Assembly: GCA_902573175.1 (NCBI GenBank) | Contig: CACGIS010000002.1 | Span: forward strand, 1-64,000 | DNA: 64,000 nt | Source of the DNA: Paracoccaceae bacterium | Lineage (GTDB): Bacteria > Pseudomonadota > Alphaproteobacteria > Rhodobacterales > Rhodobacteraceae | Direction of reading: 5' to 3' | Part shown: piece by piece, positions 26,173 through 35,869 of the stretch | Numbering within the stretch: position 1 is the first letter of the stretch | Layout: each line of letters begins with the position of its first letter | Program-made: the position numbers and the translations under genes | Notes under the pieces: model-generated | Seen by the model: only the letters and a program-made list of their open reading frames with translations | Told to the model about the DNA's origin: nothing | Database searches by the model: none

Positions 26173-27451
26173 AAATATCATAGAGGGCCGCATTCTCTCC
26201 TTTGATAAAAGCCCATTTAGTAAAGACTTTGATTTATCGTCATTGAAAATAGACAAAAAACGTATTTTTATTATTGATGGTATTATAGAAAGTATTGAGC
26301 CGGTTAACTTTATAAATCCAGAATTTCAAGATATCGAAATTATAGATTATGGCGACCATTTGATTTCAGCGGGCTTTGTTGATGCTCACGTTCATTATCC
26401 TCAGACAGCCATTATTGCGAGCTGGGGAAAGCGGCTAATTGATTGGTTAAATACCTATACTTTTCCAGAGGAAATGCGTTTTAGCAATTTAAATTACGCT
26501 TCAGAAATCGCTGCCCGTTATATAGATTTTTCTTTATCTAACGGTACTACAACAATGGCTAGTTACTGTACAATTCATCCAGAAAGTGTCGATGCTTTTT
26601 TTAAATCTGCCGCTGTTAAAAATATGTGTGTTGTAGGCGGGAAAACATGTATGGATCGCAATGCCCCGGGTGATTTATGTGATAGTGCAAAGTCTGCATA
26701 CGATGATAGCAAAGCGCTGCTTCAGAAGTGGCATCACAAAGGCCGGGCGCACTATGCAATCACGCCCAGATTTTCGCCAACTTCAACGCCCGATCAACTT
26801 TTGGCGCTTGGATCGCTTTGGTCTGAGTTTCCCGAGTGTTTGATGCAAACGCACCTTTCTGAACAAGTTGATGAGATTGATTGGGTGCGAAAGTTATTTC
26901 CTAAAGCGCGAGATTACTTAGACACTTATGAAACATTTGGCCTACTTGGTGAAAGAGGGGTTTATGGCCACGCGATCCACTTAGAAGCTAGAGAAATTGA
27001 TCGTTTAAGTGAGGTAGGCGCATCTCTCATACACTGTCCTACATCAAATACCTTTATTGGTTCTGGTTTGTTTAACATGGAAGATTTGACATCGCGTTCT
27101 CTTAAAGTAGGCCTAGCTTCCGATATCGGTGGGGGTTCAAGTTTTTCCATGCTCCGCACAATGGCTGTCGCTTATGAAGTTGCTCAGCTTAGAGGACTTG
27201 CGCTCCACCCTTCGCAATTGATGTGGCTGGCCACCCAAGGTTCTGCAAAAGCATTGCATCTCGATAATCAGATTGGAAATATCGCACCTGGAATGGCTGC
27301 TGATTTAGTAGTGTTAGACCTTTCTTCCACGCCGACTATTTCCCAAAGAAGCGCAAGAGCAAATGACGTTTGGGAGGAGTTATTTCCTACGATTATGATG
27401 GGTGATGATCGTGCTATTGCCGCAACTTATGTTGCTGGAAAAAAAATATGA
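26159..27451 (+). CDS. guaD: Guanine deaminase
   Basis: A 430-residue amidohydrolase converting guanine to xanthine plus ammonia. GFVDAHVHYPQT with the first metal His pair, TFPEEMRF, the MQTHLSEQ segment, GHAIHL and LASDIGGGSSFSM are characteristic of GuaD. Length is typical. ATG 26159 is within the preceding small ORF. Suggests purine salvage for nitrogen; no xanthine dehydrogenase is nearby. Confidence 0.95.
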   Translation: MSKNRNIIEGRILSFDKSPFSKDFDLSSLKIDKKRIFIIDGIIESIEPVNFINPEFQDIEIIDYGDHLISAGFVDAHVHYPQTAIIASWGKRLIDWLNTYTFPEEMRFSNLNYASEIAARYIDFSLSNGTTTMASYCTIHPESVDAFFKSAAVKNMCVVGGKTCMDRNAPGDLCDSAKSAYDDSKALLQKWHHKGRAHYAITPRFSPTSTPDQLLALGSLWSEFPECLMQTHLSEQVDEIDWVRKLFPKARDYLDTYETFGLLGERGVYGHAIHLEAREIDRLSEVGASLIHCPTSNTFIGSGLFNMEDLTSRSLKVGLASDIGGGSSFSMLRTMAVAYEVAQLRGLALHPSQLMWLATQGSAKALHLDNQIGNIAPGMAADLVVLDLSSTPTISQRSARANDVWEELFPTIMMGDDRAIAATYVAGKKI

Positions 27452-27507
27452 AACAGCGGTGTTTATGAAAATATGCCAGTGTTTGATTTTAAGCGCATAG
27501 GTAAAAG

Positions 27508-28365
27508 ATGAAAGTAACGTCACTTCCAATTTTGCTGATGATTGGCGCTGTATTTTGCTTCGCCTCTATGGATGCAACTGCTAAATACTTAATGAAAGAA
27601 ATTGGCCCAGCTCAAACTATTTGGGCTCGATATACCGTTCAAGCTGTAATCGTTACCGTTCTTATTTTACCAAAAATAAATGTCTATGGGAGAACAAACT
27701 ATCCAAAACTTCAGTTTTTAAGATCCGTAGCGCTCATGATGGCAACCACACTTTTTTTCTTTGCTTTTTCTAAGCTTGGGCTTGCCGAAGCCTCTGCTAT
27801 ATTTAACATCAGTCCTGTATTAATTACGCTTGGGGCATTTCTATTCTTGCGAGAACAGATTGGTCCTAGGCGTTTGATTGGTATCATAGTTTCATTGTTA
27901 GGCGCTCTAATCATCATAAGGCCAGGAACTGGTGTCTTTTCCATTTATGCTCTTTTACCATTAGGTGCGGCAATATTTTATTCAACTTATAGTTTAGCCA
28001 CACGTTTTGTAGGTGCAGATGAAAGCCCATGGACCTCTTTATTTTACTCGGCAATATTTGGAGCCATATGTTATTCAATTTATATTGCTTTTTATTGGAA
28101 CCCAATGTCCAATAATGCGATTTTGTTAACGATAATAATCGGTCTATTTGGAACGGCTGGACATATATGTCTCATAAGAGCTCTTACTCTTGGCGAGGCT
28201 AGTCTCGTAGCACCGTTTATTTACACAAATTTATTGTTTACGACAACCTGGGGTTTTGTGCTGTTTGGTAACTTGCCTGATTTTTGGACGATAGTTGGGG
28301 CCTTAATAATTGTTGCAGCAGGCATTTATGTATGGGCACGTGATCGCGCTGTTCGCCCTATCTAA
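27508..28365 (+). CDS. EamA/DMT-family transporter (copy 1)
   Basis: A 285-residue protein with ten hydrophobic segments forming two EamA repeats, MIGAVFCFASMDATAKYL at the start of the first. Typical drug/metabolite transporter exporting amino acids or metabolites. Lies 56 nt downstream of guaD on the same strand. One of five EamA genes in the window. Confidence 0.9.
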   Translation: MKVTSLPILLMIGAVFCFASMDATAKYLMKEIGPAQTIWARYTVQAVIVTVLILPKINVYGRTNYPKLQFLRSVALMMATTLFFFAFSKLGLAEASAIFNISPVLITLGAFLFLREQIGPRRLIGIIVSLLGALIIIRPGTGVFSIYALLPLGAAIFYSTYSLATRFVGADESPWTSLFYSAIFGAICYSIYIAFYWNPMSNNAILLTIIIGLFGTAGHICLIRALTLGEASLVAPFIYTNLLFTTTWGFVLFGNLPDFWTIVGALIIVAAGIYVWARDRAVRPI

Positions 28366-28408
28366 CAGATAGGTTTTCACCATAGTTATTATTTATCAAT
28401 TTAAAGTT

Positions 28409-28726
28409 TCAACAATCGCCAAAGTCAGATTGAGATGATGTGATAGCTTTTTGAGCGTCGGCCTTTGCTTCGAATTTTGCAGCAACGCTTTGCTGAAATT
28501 CTTTCATCGATGGAAACGCAGCATTCAAATTTTCATTAGTATCAAAATAGCATAATGACATGCCTCGGTCTGGAGCTATGTGAAATGAACGCATTGCAAT
28601 TAGACCCTTTGGCGGCGGAGGCATGTGACTGGCGATGTAATCATGACAACTCTGCATTAGCGACTTATTCATATATCGCATGGTTAAGATGGCACAAAAT
28701 TTTACATCACCAGTCATATTATTCAT
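28409..28726 (-). CDS. Hypothetical 105-residue alpha/beta protein
   Basis: Protein of FCAILTMRYM ... GMSLCYFDTNENLNAAFP ... pattern, i.e. strands separated by helices, similar in layout to the small ferredoxin-like proteins at 4175 and 58515. The start could also be the Met four codons later. No family recognised. Confidence 0.6.
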   Translation of the reverse strand: MNNMTGDVKFCAILTMRYMNKSLMQSCHDYIASHMPPPPKGLIAMRSFHIAPDRGMSLCYFDTNENLNAAFPSMKEFQQSVAAKFEAKADAQKAITSSQSDFGDC

Positions 28727-28794
28727 TTTCTCAGGTTAAGCTCTGGATTAATTACAACATAAATCACTTAACGAAAACAAAAACTATACCACTG

Positions 28795-29304
28795 TTAATT
28801 AGTTATCGAATTTTCAATAGCTTTTTTTAACTCTCGTTCTGCATTGCAAGGCAGCCAGCAAATCTTGTCTATTTTTGCTAAATTTGCTTTTGCTAATTCT
28901 ATCTTACCAAGTTGAATAAAAAGCTCTCCTTGATATTCTAGTGCACCGGTGTGTCTTGGGTTTAAAGCCAAAGCTTGTTGGTAATAATCGCCTGCTGCAT
29001 CCAGATCACCCGATTTTCTTGCAGTAAAACCTAACAAATTTAATCGATCTGCTTCGTCAGTGTTCACTTTCTTTAAACTTTTAAGCATTTTGTGCGCTTC
29101 AGCAAATTTTTCCAACTTAATTAACTTATTAATATCTTTGAAACGGCTAGTTGGTGAATAAGGGCCAGAGTCATCAGACGAAGAAGAAGAGTAACTCGTT
29201 GAGCTAGACGAACTTGACGTAGAGGATGAACCGCCACTCATTGCGGCGAAGCTTACCTCGGTAAGAATGAAAATAGATAAAATTGTATATAAAATTTTGT
29301 TCAT
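28795..29304 (-). CDS. Secreted TPR-repeat protein with serine-rich linker
   Basis: A 169-residue protein. Signal peptide at residues 1-20 (ILSIFILTEVSFAA), then a Ser-rich low-complexity linker of about 25 residues, then two or three tetratricopeptide units (LNLLGFTARKSGDLDAAGDYYQQAL, ALEYQGELFIQLGKIELAKANL). Good RBS AAAGGGG. A periplasmic protein-protein scaffold; the partner is unknown. A Cys pair near the C-terminus (CWLPC) may form a disulfide. Confidence 0.85.
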   Translation of the reverse strand: MNKILYTILSIFILTEVSFAAMSGGSSSTSSSSSSTSYSSSSSDDSGPYSPTSRFKDINKLIKLEKFAEAHKMLKSLKKVNTDEADRLNLLGFTARKSGDLDAAGDYYQQALALNPRHTGALEYQGELFIQLGKIELAKANLAKIDKICWLPCNAERELKKAIENSITN

Positions 29305-29478
29305 TGGTCACCCCTTTAAAAACATAAGTAATACTCTGATTAATAAGGAACGGATCAATTTAAATATTTGCAGCTTAATTAAACGCAATCAACATTGAGT
29401 TAAATGAAAACATTAAGGGTTTCTTTCAACCATATTTGAACCTTTTATGATGATGAATTTAAAATTAGCAACTGGTGA

Positions 29479-29799
29479 CTAATTCAGTTTAACAGTATCA
29501 ACGGCAGTTTCTTTTTGGTAATTGAATACGCATACGGATGACTTATTGTTCTCTTTGAAATCGAAGGCGTCTCGTAGCTCTGAAACAAGAGAACTGATCA
29601 ATCCGTCAAATTTTTTTAAATTACCAATATCATCAAAGTTAGCCGAAATGCTAACTTCACTTTCTTTGCTGACTGTAATGGTCAAACTTGACATTTCCAG
29701 TTTAACAACATGTCGGCTCAGGTATTCGGTACAATGCCCAGCGGCTATTTTGGCAGAGGTAAATGAAGTGAATTTATATGTCACACTCTTGGAATACAT
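29479..29799 (-). CDS. Hypothetical 106-residue protein coupled to GAF protein
   Basis: Begins 2 nt after the stop of the GAF gene and has a GAGG RBS inside that gene, so it is translated with it. Residues include alternating strands (SVTYKFTSFTSA, SSLTITVSKESEVSISANF) and an amphipathic helix. No family recognised. It may be the partner or output of the GAF sensor. Confidence 0.65.
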   Translation of the reverse strand: MYSKSVTYKFTSFTSAKIAAGHCTEYLSRHVVKLEMSSLTITVSKESEVSISANFDDIGNLKKFDGLISSLVSELRDAFDFKENNKSSVCVFNYQKETAVDTVKLN

Positions 29800-29801
29800 G
29801 A

Positions 29802-30602
29802 TTACAAATCCTCAAACAATGCATCAAAAGCGGCTGTCCGATCTGTAAAGTCAGTCTTCTTCGAGACAAAAGATTGATCAAACAAGTGAAGCTTTTCTAG
29901 TAGCTGAGCGCCATTATCTGTAAGCTTACCTTCCTTACTTACAAGTAGTAATTTTTGAAGAGATTTTAACTCTGCTTCTGTATTCATGGTGCCGTTTCGA
30001 AATTCAATAATTGTAATCAATTCGGTAAGTGTCATTTTGGGAATATGTTCCTGAAGATATTTTAAGCCCAGAAGTAATTTTTGAGAATTATCTCGTTGAA
30101 TAGCACTCTGCCGCTGCAGATAAGCGCCCAAGTTTTTGACCATATTATCGACTGCTGATATGACTTCTGCACTGATTTCTTTAGGTTTATCGTTCCCTAA
30201 ACAGAAAGTTCCTAAAACAAGATTATCGCTCGTTCGAATTGGGAAGCCACAGTAACTACCAGTCATTTTACCAGAAACTACATTTGGATGCATACCAAAG
30301 ATTGGATGCTCCGAAACATCATAAACGATGGTTGGCTCTATATCTGCCATTATATGTTGACAAAAAGATTTCTCTACTGGCCAAGATCTATCTTCATCTG
30401 GTTCTGGCGATATACCGGAAAGCACACATTGATGCGTTGAGTCAATTAACGAAACCATTGACTTCGAAAATCCAGAAAGTAGCTTGCCTATCTCGCAAAA
30501 GGAATAGAACTCATCCTGTTGATCCGTTCCAATCAGCGCTAAAGCCTCCACGAATGCAGCTCTTTCAATCTCATTTGGCAACTTATCTGCAACGGGATAC
30601 AT
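29802..30602 (-). CDS. GAF-domain protein
   Basis: A 266-residue protein with one GAF domain at about residues 20-155 (SFCQHIM, YDVSEHPIFGMHPNV, GSYCGFPIRTSDNLVLGTFC). It is followed by about 100 residues of helices without a kinase, GGDEF or HTH domain. Such stand-alone GAF proteins sense small molecules or redox (a Cys pair lies in the pocket segments). Cotranscribed with the downstream 106-residue protein. AAGG RBS 8 nt before ATG. Confidence 0.85.
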   Translation of the reverse strand: MYPVADKLPNEIERAAFVEALALIGTDQQDEFYSFCEIGKLLSGFSKSMVSLIDSTHQCVLSGISPEPDEDRSWPVEKSFCQHIMADIEPTIVYDVSEHPIFGMHPNVVSGKMTGSYCGFPIRTSDNLVLGTFCLGNDKPKEISAEVISAVDNMVKNLGAYLQRQSAIQRDNSQKLLLGLKYLQEHIPKMTLTELITIIEFRNGTMNTEAELKSLQKLLLVSKEGKLTDNGAQLLEKLHLFDQSFVSKKTDFTDRTAAFDALFEDL

Positions 30603-30888
30603 TATAGGTACCTTAATCTTTTAAAGTTTATGTTACACAAAGTTTTGTTTTTTGAAAATATTTCAAAAACTCGTTTGTAAATTAGATTATGGATAACTTC
30701 TTTAAGCTTAAACAATTACCCAACGTCTCTAATTGCTCAAAAGCATCGAGAGCTGCTAATTAATCACTATCTTGTCATTTCTTGGATCGTATTTGACTAA
30801 GATCGTCGTATTTGAAAAAGAAATTCTACTGTTTTGCAAATTGGTTAAAAATAATAGAATATTGTAAAAAATTTTAAAGCTAAGAGAT

Positions 30889-31866
30889 ATGGATAAAGAG
30901 TCAGATCGCTGGAATTATAAACCCACTGGAAAAGTTCAGTTAAATCCGTTGTTTTCCAGATCTATTAGAATTCGGGCTATTTTTGAGTGGTACGCCTCAT
31001 ACTGGTTTCAACTTTCAACAACGACATTAGCACTCATTCTTGCTTTGCTTGCTTGGGTATTTTTCTTCCCTTCGATATCGTCTTTTCAAAAGTTGAACTG
31101 GCAGTCTTATGGAACACTTTACCTTCTTAATTTGGTCCCTCATTGCTTTTTTGCTGGTGGTATCCATCATTGGCTTTACCGATATAAAGGACAGGCTAAA
31201 AAATTTAAATTTGATGCACGTGATCCAGCGAGGGATAATGGAGTTTACACTTTTAGGGATCAAGTCAAAGATAATATGTTTTGGACCATCTGCAGTGGAA
31301 TTACGCTCTGGACACTATTCCAGGCAGTAGTTTTATGGTCCATGGCAAATGGCTTTGCTCCAGTGCTAACTTTTCCTGAAAACCCGATTTTCTTTATTTT
31401 GGTTTTTCCAATATTGATCGTTTGGGCTAGCTTTCATTTTTACTGGATCCATCGCTTTTTACATTGGCCTCCAATGTATCGAATTGCACATGCTCTTCAT
31501 CATCGCAACATTAACGTGGGACCTTGGTCAGGGATCTCAATGCATCCAATCGAACACTTCTTATTTTATACTAATTTCTTAATTCATTTTATTTTGGCGT
31601 CTAGCCCTGTCCACCTAATGTTTCATGGATATATGCAGTCGATCCATCCAATATTCAGCCATTCTGGGTTTGAAAAGCTGTATGTAGCGGATAAGGAGCG
31701 CGCCAGCATGGGTGATTTTTTTCATCAGCTTCATCATCGATACTTTGAATGTAATTATGGTACCGTAGAGATGCCTTGGGATAGATGGTTTGGGTCATTT
31801 CATGATGGTACAGAGGCTGCTACTCTTGAAACTAGAGCACGAAAAAAAAGGATGTATGAAAGTTAA
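30889..31866 (+). CDS. Sterol desaturase / fatty acid hydroxylase superfamily protein
   Basis: A 325-residue integral membrane di-iron enzyme. Histidine boxes HRFLHW, HALHHR and HQLHHRYFECNYG are present, plus an additional HPIEH, giving the eight-His pattern. About four to five hydrophobic segments. Family members hydroxylate fatty acids, sterols, carotenoids or lipid A. No lipid biosynthesis genes nearby. The upstream 286-nt gap (30603-30888) holds no gene. Confidence 0.9.
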   Translation: MDKESDRWNYKPTGKVQLNPLFSRSIRIRAIFEWYASYWFQLSTTTLALILALLAWVFFFPSISSFQKLNWQSYGTLYLLNLVPHCFFAGGIHHWLYRYKGQAKKFKFDARDPARDNGVYTFRDQVKDNMFWTICSGITLWTLFQAVVLWSMANGFAPVLTFPENPIFFILVFPILIVWASFHFYWIHRFLHWPPMYRIAHALHHRNINVGPWSGISMHPIEHFLFYTNFLIHFILASSPVHLMFHGYMQSIHPIFSHSGFEKLYVADKERASMGDFFHQLHHRYFECNYGTVEMPWDRWFGSFHDGTEAATLETRARKKRMYES

Positions 31867-31952
31867 TGCATAAAATTTCTGCTAAGAAAAAGTAAATTAA
31901 AAGAAGCCTTTTTGTTTACAAAGTAATTTATGGGTTGGGGTCTATATCAGTT

Positions 31953-32555
31953 TTAGTCAGAAAGAATAACCATCACCTCATTTCGCCGCAGAAAGCCTGG
32001 TGTGCTAGGATCATTATAAAAAAGGTATTTTGATTTAGAGATTATCTTAAAGTCTTTATTTTTTATCCAGTCCAAAAGTACTTTTTCTTTTTCTTTTATT
32101 AGGGAACCATCTCTATCTGTTTTTCCTGAAAACCTTATAACAGCTGCCTTTGTTGGTTTTATTTCTTCAGAATACACTTGTTTATTATTTGGCTCTGGTA
32201 AGGTTTTTTTGCTATACTTTGATGGCATGGAAAATGACACAACCCATTCGTTATCTGTGTCGCTTGAAGACTGCATAACTGGGGCAGTCATTGATATTTT
32301 TTCTCCTTCTCGGGCTTTTGCTCCAATATAATTTACCAGTGGCCTAAAACCTAGTCTCAGAGCTCTATATTGATCGCCTGATACTTTTACTGATTGAAGC
32401 AACATACTTTCATAATATCTAATTTCGATGTTTCCATCTTTTTCAGCCACTTTATACGAAGGTGTTTCAAGAAACTTTGGCACCAAATACCAGGCAGCCA
32501 TAAATCCAACCAGAGTAAAAAAAATAATGATAATTATGACTTTGAAAGTAAAAAT
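31953..32555 (-). CDS. SOUL-family haem-binding-like protein, probable ATT start
   Basis: SOUL/HBP domain protein (EIRYYESMLLQSVKVSG, GEKISMTAPVMQ, FLRRNEVMVIL), a family binding haem or related tetrapyrroles. The first ATG (32501) lacks a good RBS. An extended frame from ATT 32555 is preceded by a perfect AGGAGG 5 nt upstream and adds IFTFKVIIIIIFFTLVGF, a clean N-terminal membrane anchor. No ATG, GTG or TTG occurs between the RBS and this segment. I therefore place the start at ATT, giving 200 residues; treat this start as a hypothesis. Confidence 0.8.
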   Translation of the reverse strand: MFTFKVIIIIIFFTLVGFMAAWYLVPKFLETPSYKVAEKDGNIEIRYYESMLLQSVKVSGDQYRALRLGFRPLVNYIGAKAREGEKISMTAPVMQSSSDTDNEWVVSFSMPSKYSKKTLPEPNNKQVYSEEIKPTKAAVIRFSGKTDRDGSLIKEKEKVLLDWIKNKDFKIISKSKYLFYNDPSTPGFLRRNEVMVILSD

Positions 32556-32804
32556 GACTGCCTCCTGATGTTTTATTGTTTGGTTGGTTAAAAGCTTTTT
32601 GACACAATTGCTCTATTTTAGCCGCGCTTTAAATTTTTGATACATTTTTTTATTTCCTTCTTTATAGGTAACTTAAAATATCTAAATTATTTTTTTGCGT
32701 TTGAGAAAAATTTAGATGCTTTATTATTGCTGTTGGGCTTTTGTACGAAAAGCTATCAAATCGCTGCAGTTGATGTAAACTTTCAGAAACTGGAGAGATA
32801 TTCT

Positions 32805-33026
32805 ATGGATGATCTGCCTTTTTTAGTCGTCCTAATAAGAAGACTGAGAGCAGTTGTAGTATGGATAGTGGCTGCAATTTTTGCAGTACTTTTATATTTT
32901 GACTTTACAGAAGATGAATATGTGGCTTCTATATTAACCTCTGTTTTTATATTTTTGATTTTTGTTATCGTTGTTACGATAATATTTAAGAAATTTTTTT
33001 CAGATAATAATAAAGATAAGGAATAA
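32805..33026 (+). CDS. Small two-span membrane protein
   Basis: A 73-residue protein from ATG 32805 with GGAG 9 nt upstream. Upstream in-frame residues, back to 32637, lack an RBS and are hydrophobic by chance. Two TM helices (LRAVVVWIVAAIFAVLLYF and SVFIFLIFVIVVTIIF) end in a charged tail. It is followed 4 nt later by another small protein, so the two form an operon. Function unknown. Confidence 0.6.
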   Translation: MDDLPFLVVLIRRLRAVVVWIVAAIFAVLLYFDFTEDEYVASILTSVFIFLIFVIVVTIIFKKFFSDNNKDKE

Positions 33027-33030
33027 AAAA

Positions 33031-33258
33031 TTGGATAGAAAAATTACTCATGAAATTAAAATCCCAAGGTCAATAGTAGTGGCATTATATGCGATTCTTT
33101 TTGTCTTAACGCTTAATTTAGTCTCGCCTTTTTTTAAAATTAAAACAGCGTCAGCTTTTTCAAACGAAGTTCATAAAATTGCGATTTGTCATCCTGTTCA
33201 TTTTACTAGATGCGCAGAAATAAAAGACGGTGTTCTGATGGCAGGTTTTTATAATTAG
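33031..33258 (+). CDS. Small membrane-anchored or secreted protein
   Basis: A 75-residue protein from TTG 33031 (AAGGAA 8 nt upstream). One hydrophobic segment near residues 15-31 is followed by a possible signal-peptidase-like site (TASAFS) and a short exported domain with two Cys (ICHPVHFTRCAEI). Partner of the preceding two-span protein. No family recognised. Confidence 0.6.
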   Translation: MDRKITHEIKIPRSIVVALYAILFVLTLNLVSPFFKIKTASAFSNEVHKIAICHPVHFTRCAEIKDGVLMAGFYN

Positions 33259-33291
33259 CTAGCGAAAATCTTTTAAAGTAGATTGAAATGA

Positions 33292-34260
33292 TTATCTTCG
33301 ATAGCGCGGTGTTTTTGGAGTTTCTGCGTCTTTTAAAATTGTTTCTCTCCAAATTATATAGAGCCCAGATCCTAAAATAAGCGCTATGCCTATGAAAGTG
33401 GTTTTATCTGGAAATTCTCCAAATACTATCACTCCCCAAAAGATCGCGATTGGCAGTGCGATGTATTCAAAAGGGGCTACGACTGCAGCCTCGCTAATTC
33501 TATAAGCTTGTGAAATAAAAAACCCTCCGAAGGCACTGGTGGTACCAATTAAAATTAAGATTAAGTAGTGATCGTTATTGGGCCAAGACCAGGCTCTAAA
33601 TAAAAATTCCAGCGAAGGATCATTCCACCCTGAAAATTTTCCATCGCCTATTGTTAAGCCTAAAGTTAGGCAAACAACTAGAAAAGTTAACTGAATATAG
33701 AAAGACATTGAAGCTGCTGACTCAGTTTTTCCAATATAACGTGTAAGCATGTGTAGTGTAGCGTATCCAAATGCCGCCGATAAGGGTAAAAGCGATGCCG
33801 TTTGAAAAGTTGCTGATCCTGGCCTCAAGATGACCAGTACACCAATCAATCCAATTGTAACAGCCGCCCACCTTCGAGGACCAACAATTTCCTTCAAAAA
33901 AACGACAGAAAAAATAGTTATCAATAGCGGACTTATAAAAAAAATTGCTACGCCTTCAGCCAATGGTAAAGCAGCCAAACCTAAAAAAAATGTTATATTT
34001 GCAAATACAACGCAGAAACCTCTTAAAAGATGAAGCCCAAGTCGATTTGTATAAAGTACTTTGACGCCACCCGATAGTGGAACAATAAATAAAAATAAGA
34101 CAATTAGTCCCACTAAAGATCGGATTAAAACTACTAGGTGCAGAGCATAATCTTTGCTAATAAATTTAATTGCTACGTCATTTGTCGAAAAGCAAAATAC
34201 TGCGACTATAGCGCTCAAAGATCCCAAAATAGCAGTGCTGGGTTTAGCAAATAATTTCAT
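33292..34260 (-). CDS. EamA/DMT-family transporter (copy 2)
   Basis: A 322-residue ten-span EamA protein (SAIVAVFCFSTNDVAIKFISKDYAL; second repeat FGYATLHMLTRYIG). Same general type as copies at 27508 and 45704 but strongly diverged. Substrate unknown. Confidence 0.9.
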   Translation of the reverse strand: MKLFAKPSTAILGSLSAIVAVFCFSTNDVAIKFISKDYALHLVVLIRSLVGLIVLFLFIVPLSGGVKVLYTNRLGLHLLRGFCVVFANITFFLGLAALPLAEGVAIFFISPLLITIFSVVFLKEIVGPRRWAAVTIGLIGVLVILRPGSATFQTASLLPLSAAFGYATLHMLTRYIGKTESAASMSFYIQLTFLVVCLTLGLTIGDGKFSGWNDPSLEFLFRAWSWPNNDHYLILILIGTTSAFGGFFISQAYRISEAAVVAPFEYIALPIAIFWGVIVFGEFPDKTTFIGIALILGSGLYIIWRETILKDAETPKTPRYRR

Positions 34261-34558
34261 ATTTAAAAGACTGCAATTTTATTACAAAATTTTATATGTC
34301 TATAGCGACAATAAGGTGTAAATTAGCCGTTTTCAGAGCTCATTTAGAAGTATTGACTTTTTTGTCCTAGACGACCGACCAATCGCATATCTGACTTTTT
34401 GTACTTCAACACCATAAATTAGCAGTCACCGGGTTATTTAAAAAATATATAGCTTTTCAATATTTATAATTTCTGTTTTAGGAAAAGAGGTTTCAGTTAA
34501 ACTTTCCGGCCAGAAGCTAAATACTCAGCCACCGCAAAACTAAAATTAAGGTATATTC
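34261..34558. other. Divergent intergenic region without a gene
   Basis: About 300 nt, AT-rich, between divergent transporter genes. I see no ORF with an RBS, no terminator and no tRNA. It presumably holds promoters for both genes. AAGG at 34548-34551 is the RBS of the TTG-started MFS gene. Confidence 0.6.
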
Positions 34559-35722
34559 TTGAAAGACTATTTTCGAAACAAACCCAAAGATGCTGTTTTT
34601 GTGAGTTTTTTTCTATACGCATTTAGTCTTGGAACTTTATTTCCGCGTTTGGGTGATCTTCAGATTCAAATGAATATAGATAAAGCAACTCTAGGATTTG
34701 CTTTGATAGGTTTGCCTCTTGGGGTCCAATTGACTTTACTGTTCGCAGATCGAATAGTTCGTAAATTTAATTTTAGACTAATTTTAACAATAGGGATTCC
34801 ACTCTTAAGCATTTCTCAATGCTTTGCTGCGTTAATGCAGAGCCCTTATCTTTTTGCAGGAATTTTGATTATAGGCGGCGCTTCAATTGCTGTTATTGAA
34901 GTTGCAGTGAACCTAGAAGCAGACCGTGTCGAGGCTTTTCTTGGGAAACGCATAATGAACAGGTCTCATGCATATTGGAGCTTTGGTTTTTTTGGCGCTG
35001 GCATTATTGGAGCGGGCTTTTCTCAAATTGGGATTTCGCCGTTTCTTCACTTTGTTGCTATTACTTTATTCATTAGCATAATAACCAATTTGCTTTTTTT
35101 AGATTACATTGCTGCTAAACCTCGTAGGCAAAGCTTTCCACCGCAAAAAAAAGTCTTTGTTTGGCCATCAAAAAGTATTTTTTTTCTTGTTCTGTTTTCG
35201 CTGTCGGCGATGCTTGTTGAAGGCGCTAGCATTGATTGGTCCGTGATTTTTATGCGGGATATATTTAATACTGTACCGCTAATTAGTGGTTTTTCTTTAG
35301 CTCTCGCGGCCATAGCGCAGGGATTCATTCGGTATTTTGCAGATCAGTTTGTTGATCAATATGGCCCTGAAAAAGTTTCATTTTATAGTCTGATTGCTAT
35401 GGTTTTAGGTGTAGCTTTTGTTGTTTTTTCGCCCAATCCTGTTATTGCCCTTTTAGGATTTTTGTTAATGGGTGGCGGAAGCGCAGTAATTTTTCCATTG
35501 GCAATGTCCGCGGCTGCTCGCGATAGTGAAAAGACCCCAGAGGAAAATGTTGCTTCACTCGCGCAATTTGTATTCGTAGTTTTTCTCCTGGCCCCACCTT
35601 TACTTGGTTTTATCGGTGAATACTTTGGATTACGTTGGTCTTTTGCGCTAGCGTTCCCTTTCTTAATGATCAGTTTGCTTTCAATTTCGGCTTTAAATAT
35701 GAAAAAAAATAAAAATTTTTAA
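34559..35722 (+). CDS. MFS transporter (YbjJ-like)
   Basis: A 387-residue major facilitator with about 12 spans. The start TTG 34559 has AAGG 7 nt upstream. Features such as FLYAFSLGTLFPRLGDLQ and the mid-protein PRRQSFPP loop resemble the YbjJ/FucP-distant MFS group. Substrate unknown. Not in an operon with neighbours. Confidence 0.87.
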   Translation: MKDYFRNKPKDAVFVSFFLYAFSLGTLFPRLGDLQIQMNIDKATLGFALIGLPLGVQLTLLFADRIVRKFNFRLILTIGIPLLSISQCFAALMQSPYLFAGILIIGGASIAVIEVAVNLEADRVEAFLGKRIMNRSHAYWSFGFFGAGIIGAGFSQIGISPFLHFVAITLFISIITNLLFLDYIAAKPRRQSFPPQKKVFVWPSKSIFFLVLFSLSAMLVEGASIDWSVIFMRDIFNTVPLISGFSLALAAIAQGFIRYFADQFVDQYGPEKVSFYSLIAMVLGVAFVVFSPNPVIALLGFLLMGGGSAVIFPLAMSAAARDSEKTPEENVASLAQFVFVVFLLAPPLLGFIGEYFGLRWSFALAFPFLMISLLSISALNMKKNKNF

Positions 35723-35869
35723 GCATTTGTGCCCTTGAAACCCCTTTTGTTCAAAATAGTTTCTTTAAAGTTGGTGGTTCATATTTTTATTACTCAGAGA
35801 CTTACTCGGGGGCTGACTGAAATTAATTACATTACTAAATTTTAAACCTGCAGAGTATGAGGAACTTTT

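Noticed and set aside
30687-30761. 24-aa ORF in the region before the sterol-desaturase-type gene
   Set aside because: No RBS and no recognisable composition; likely chance.
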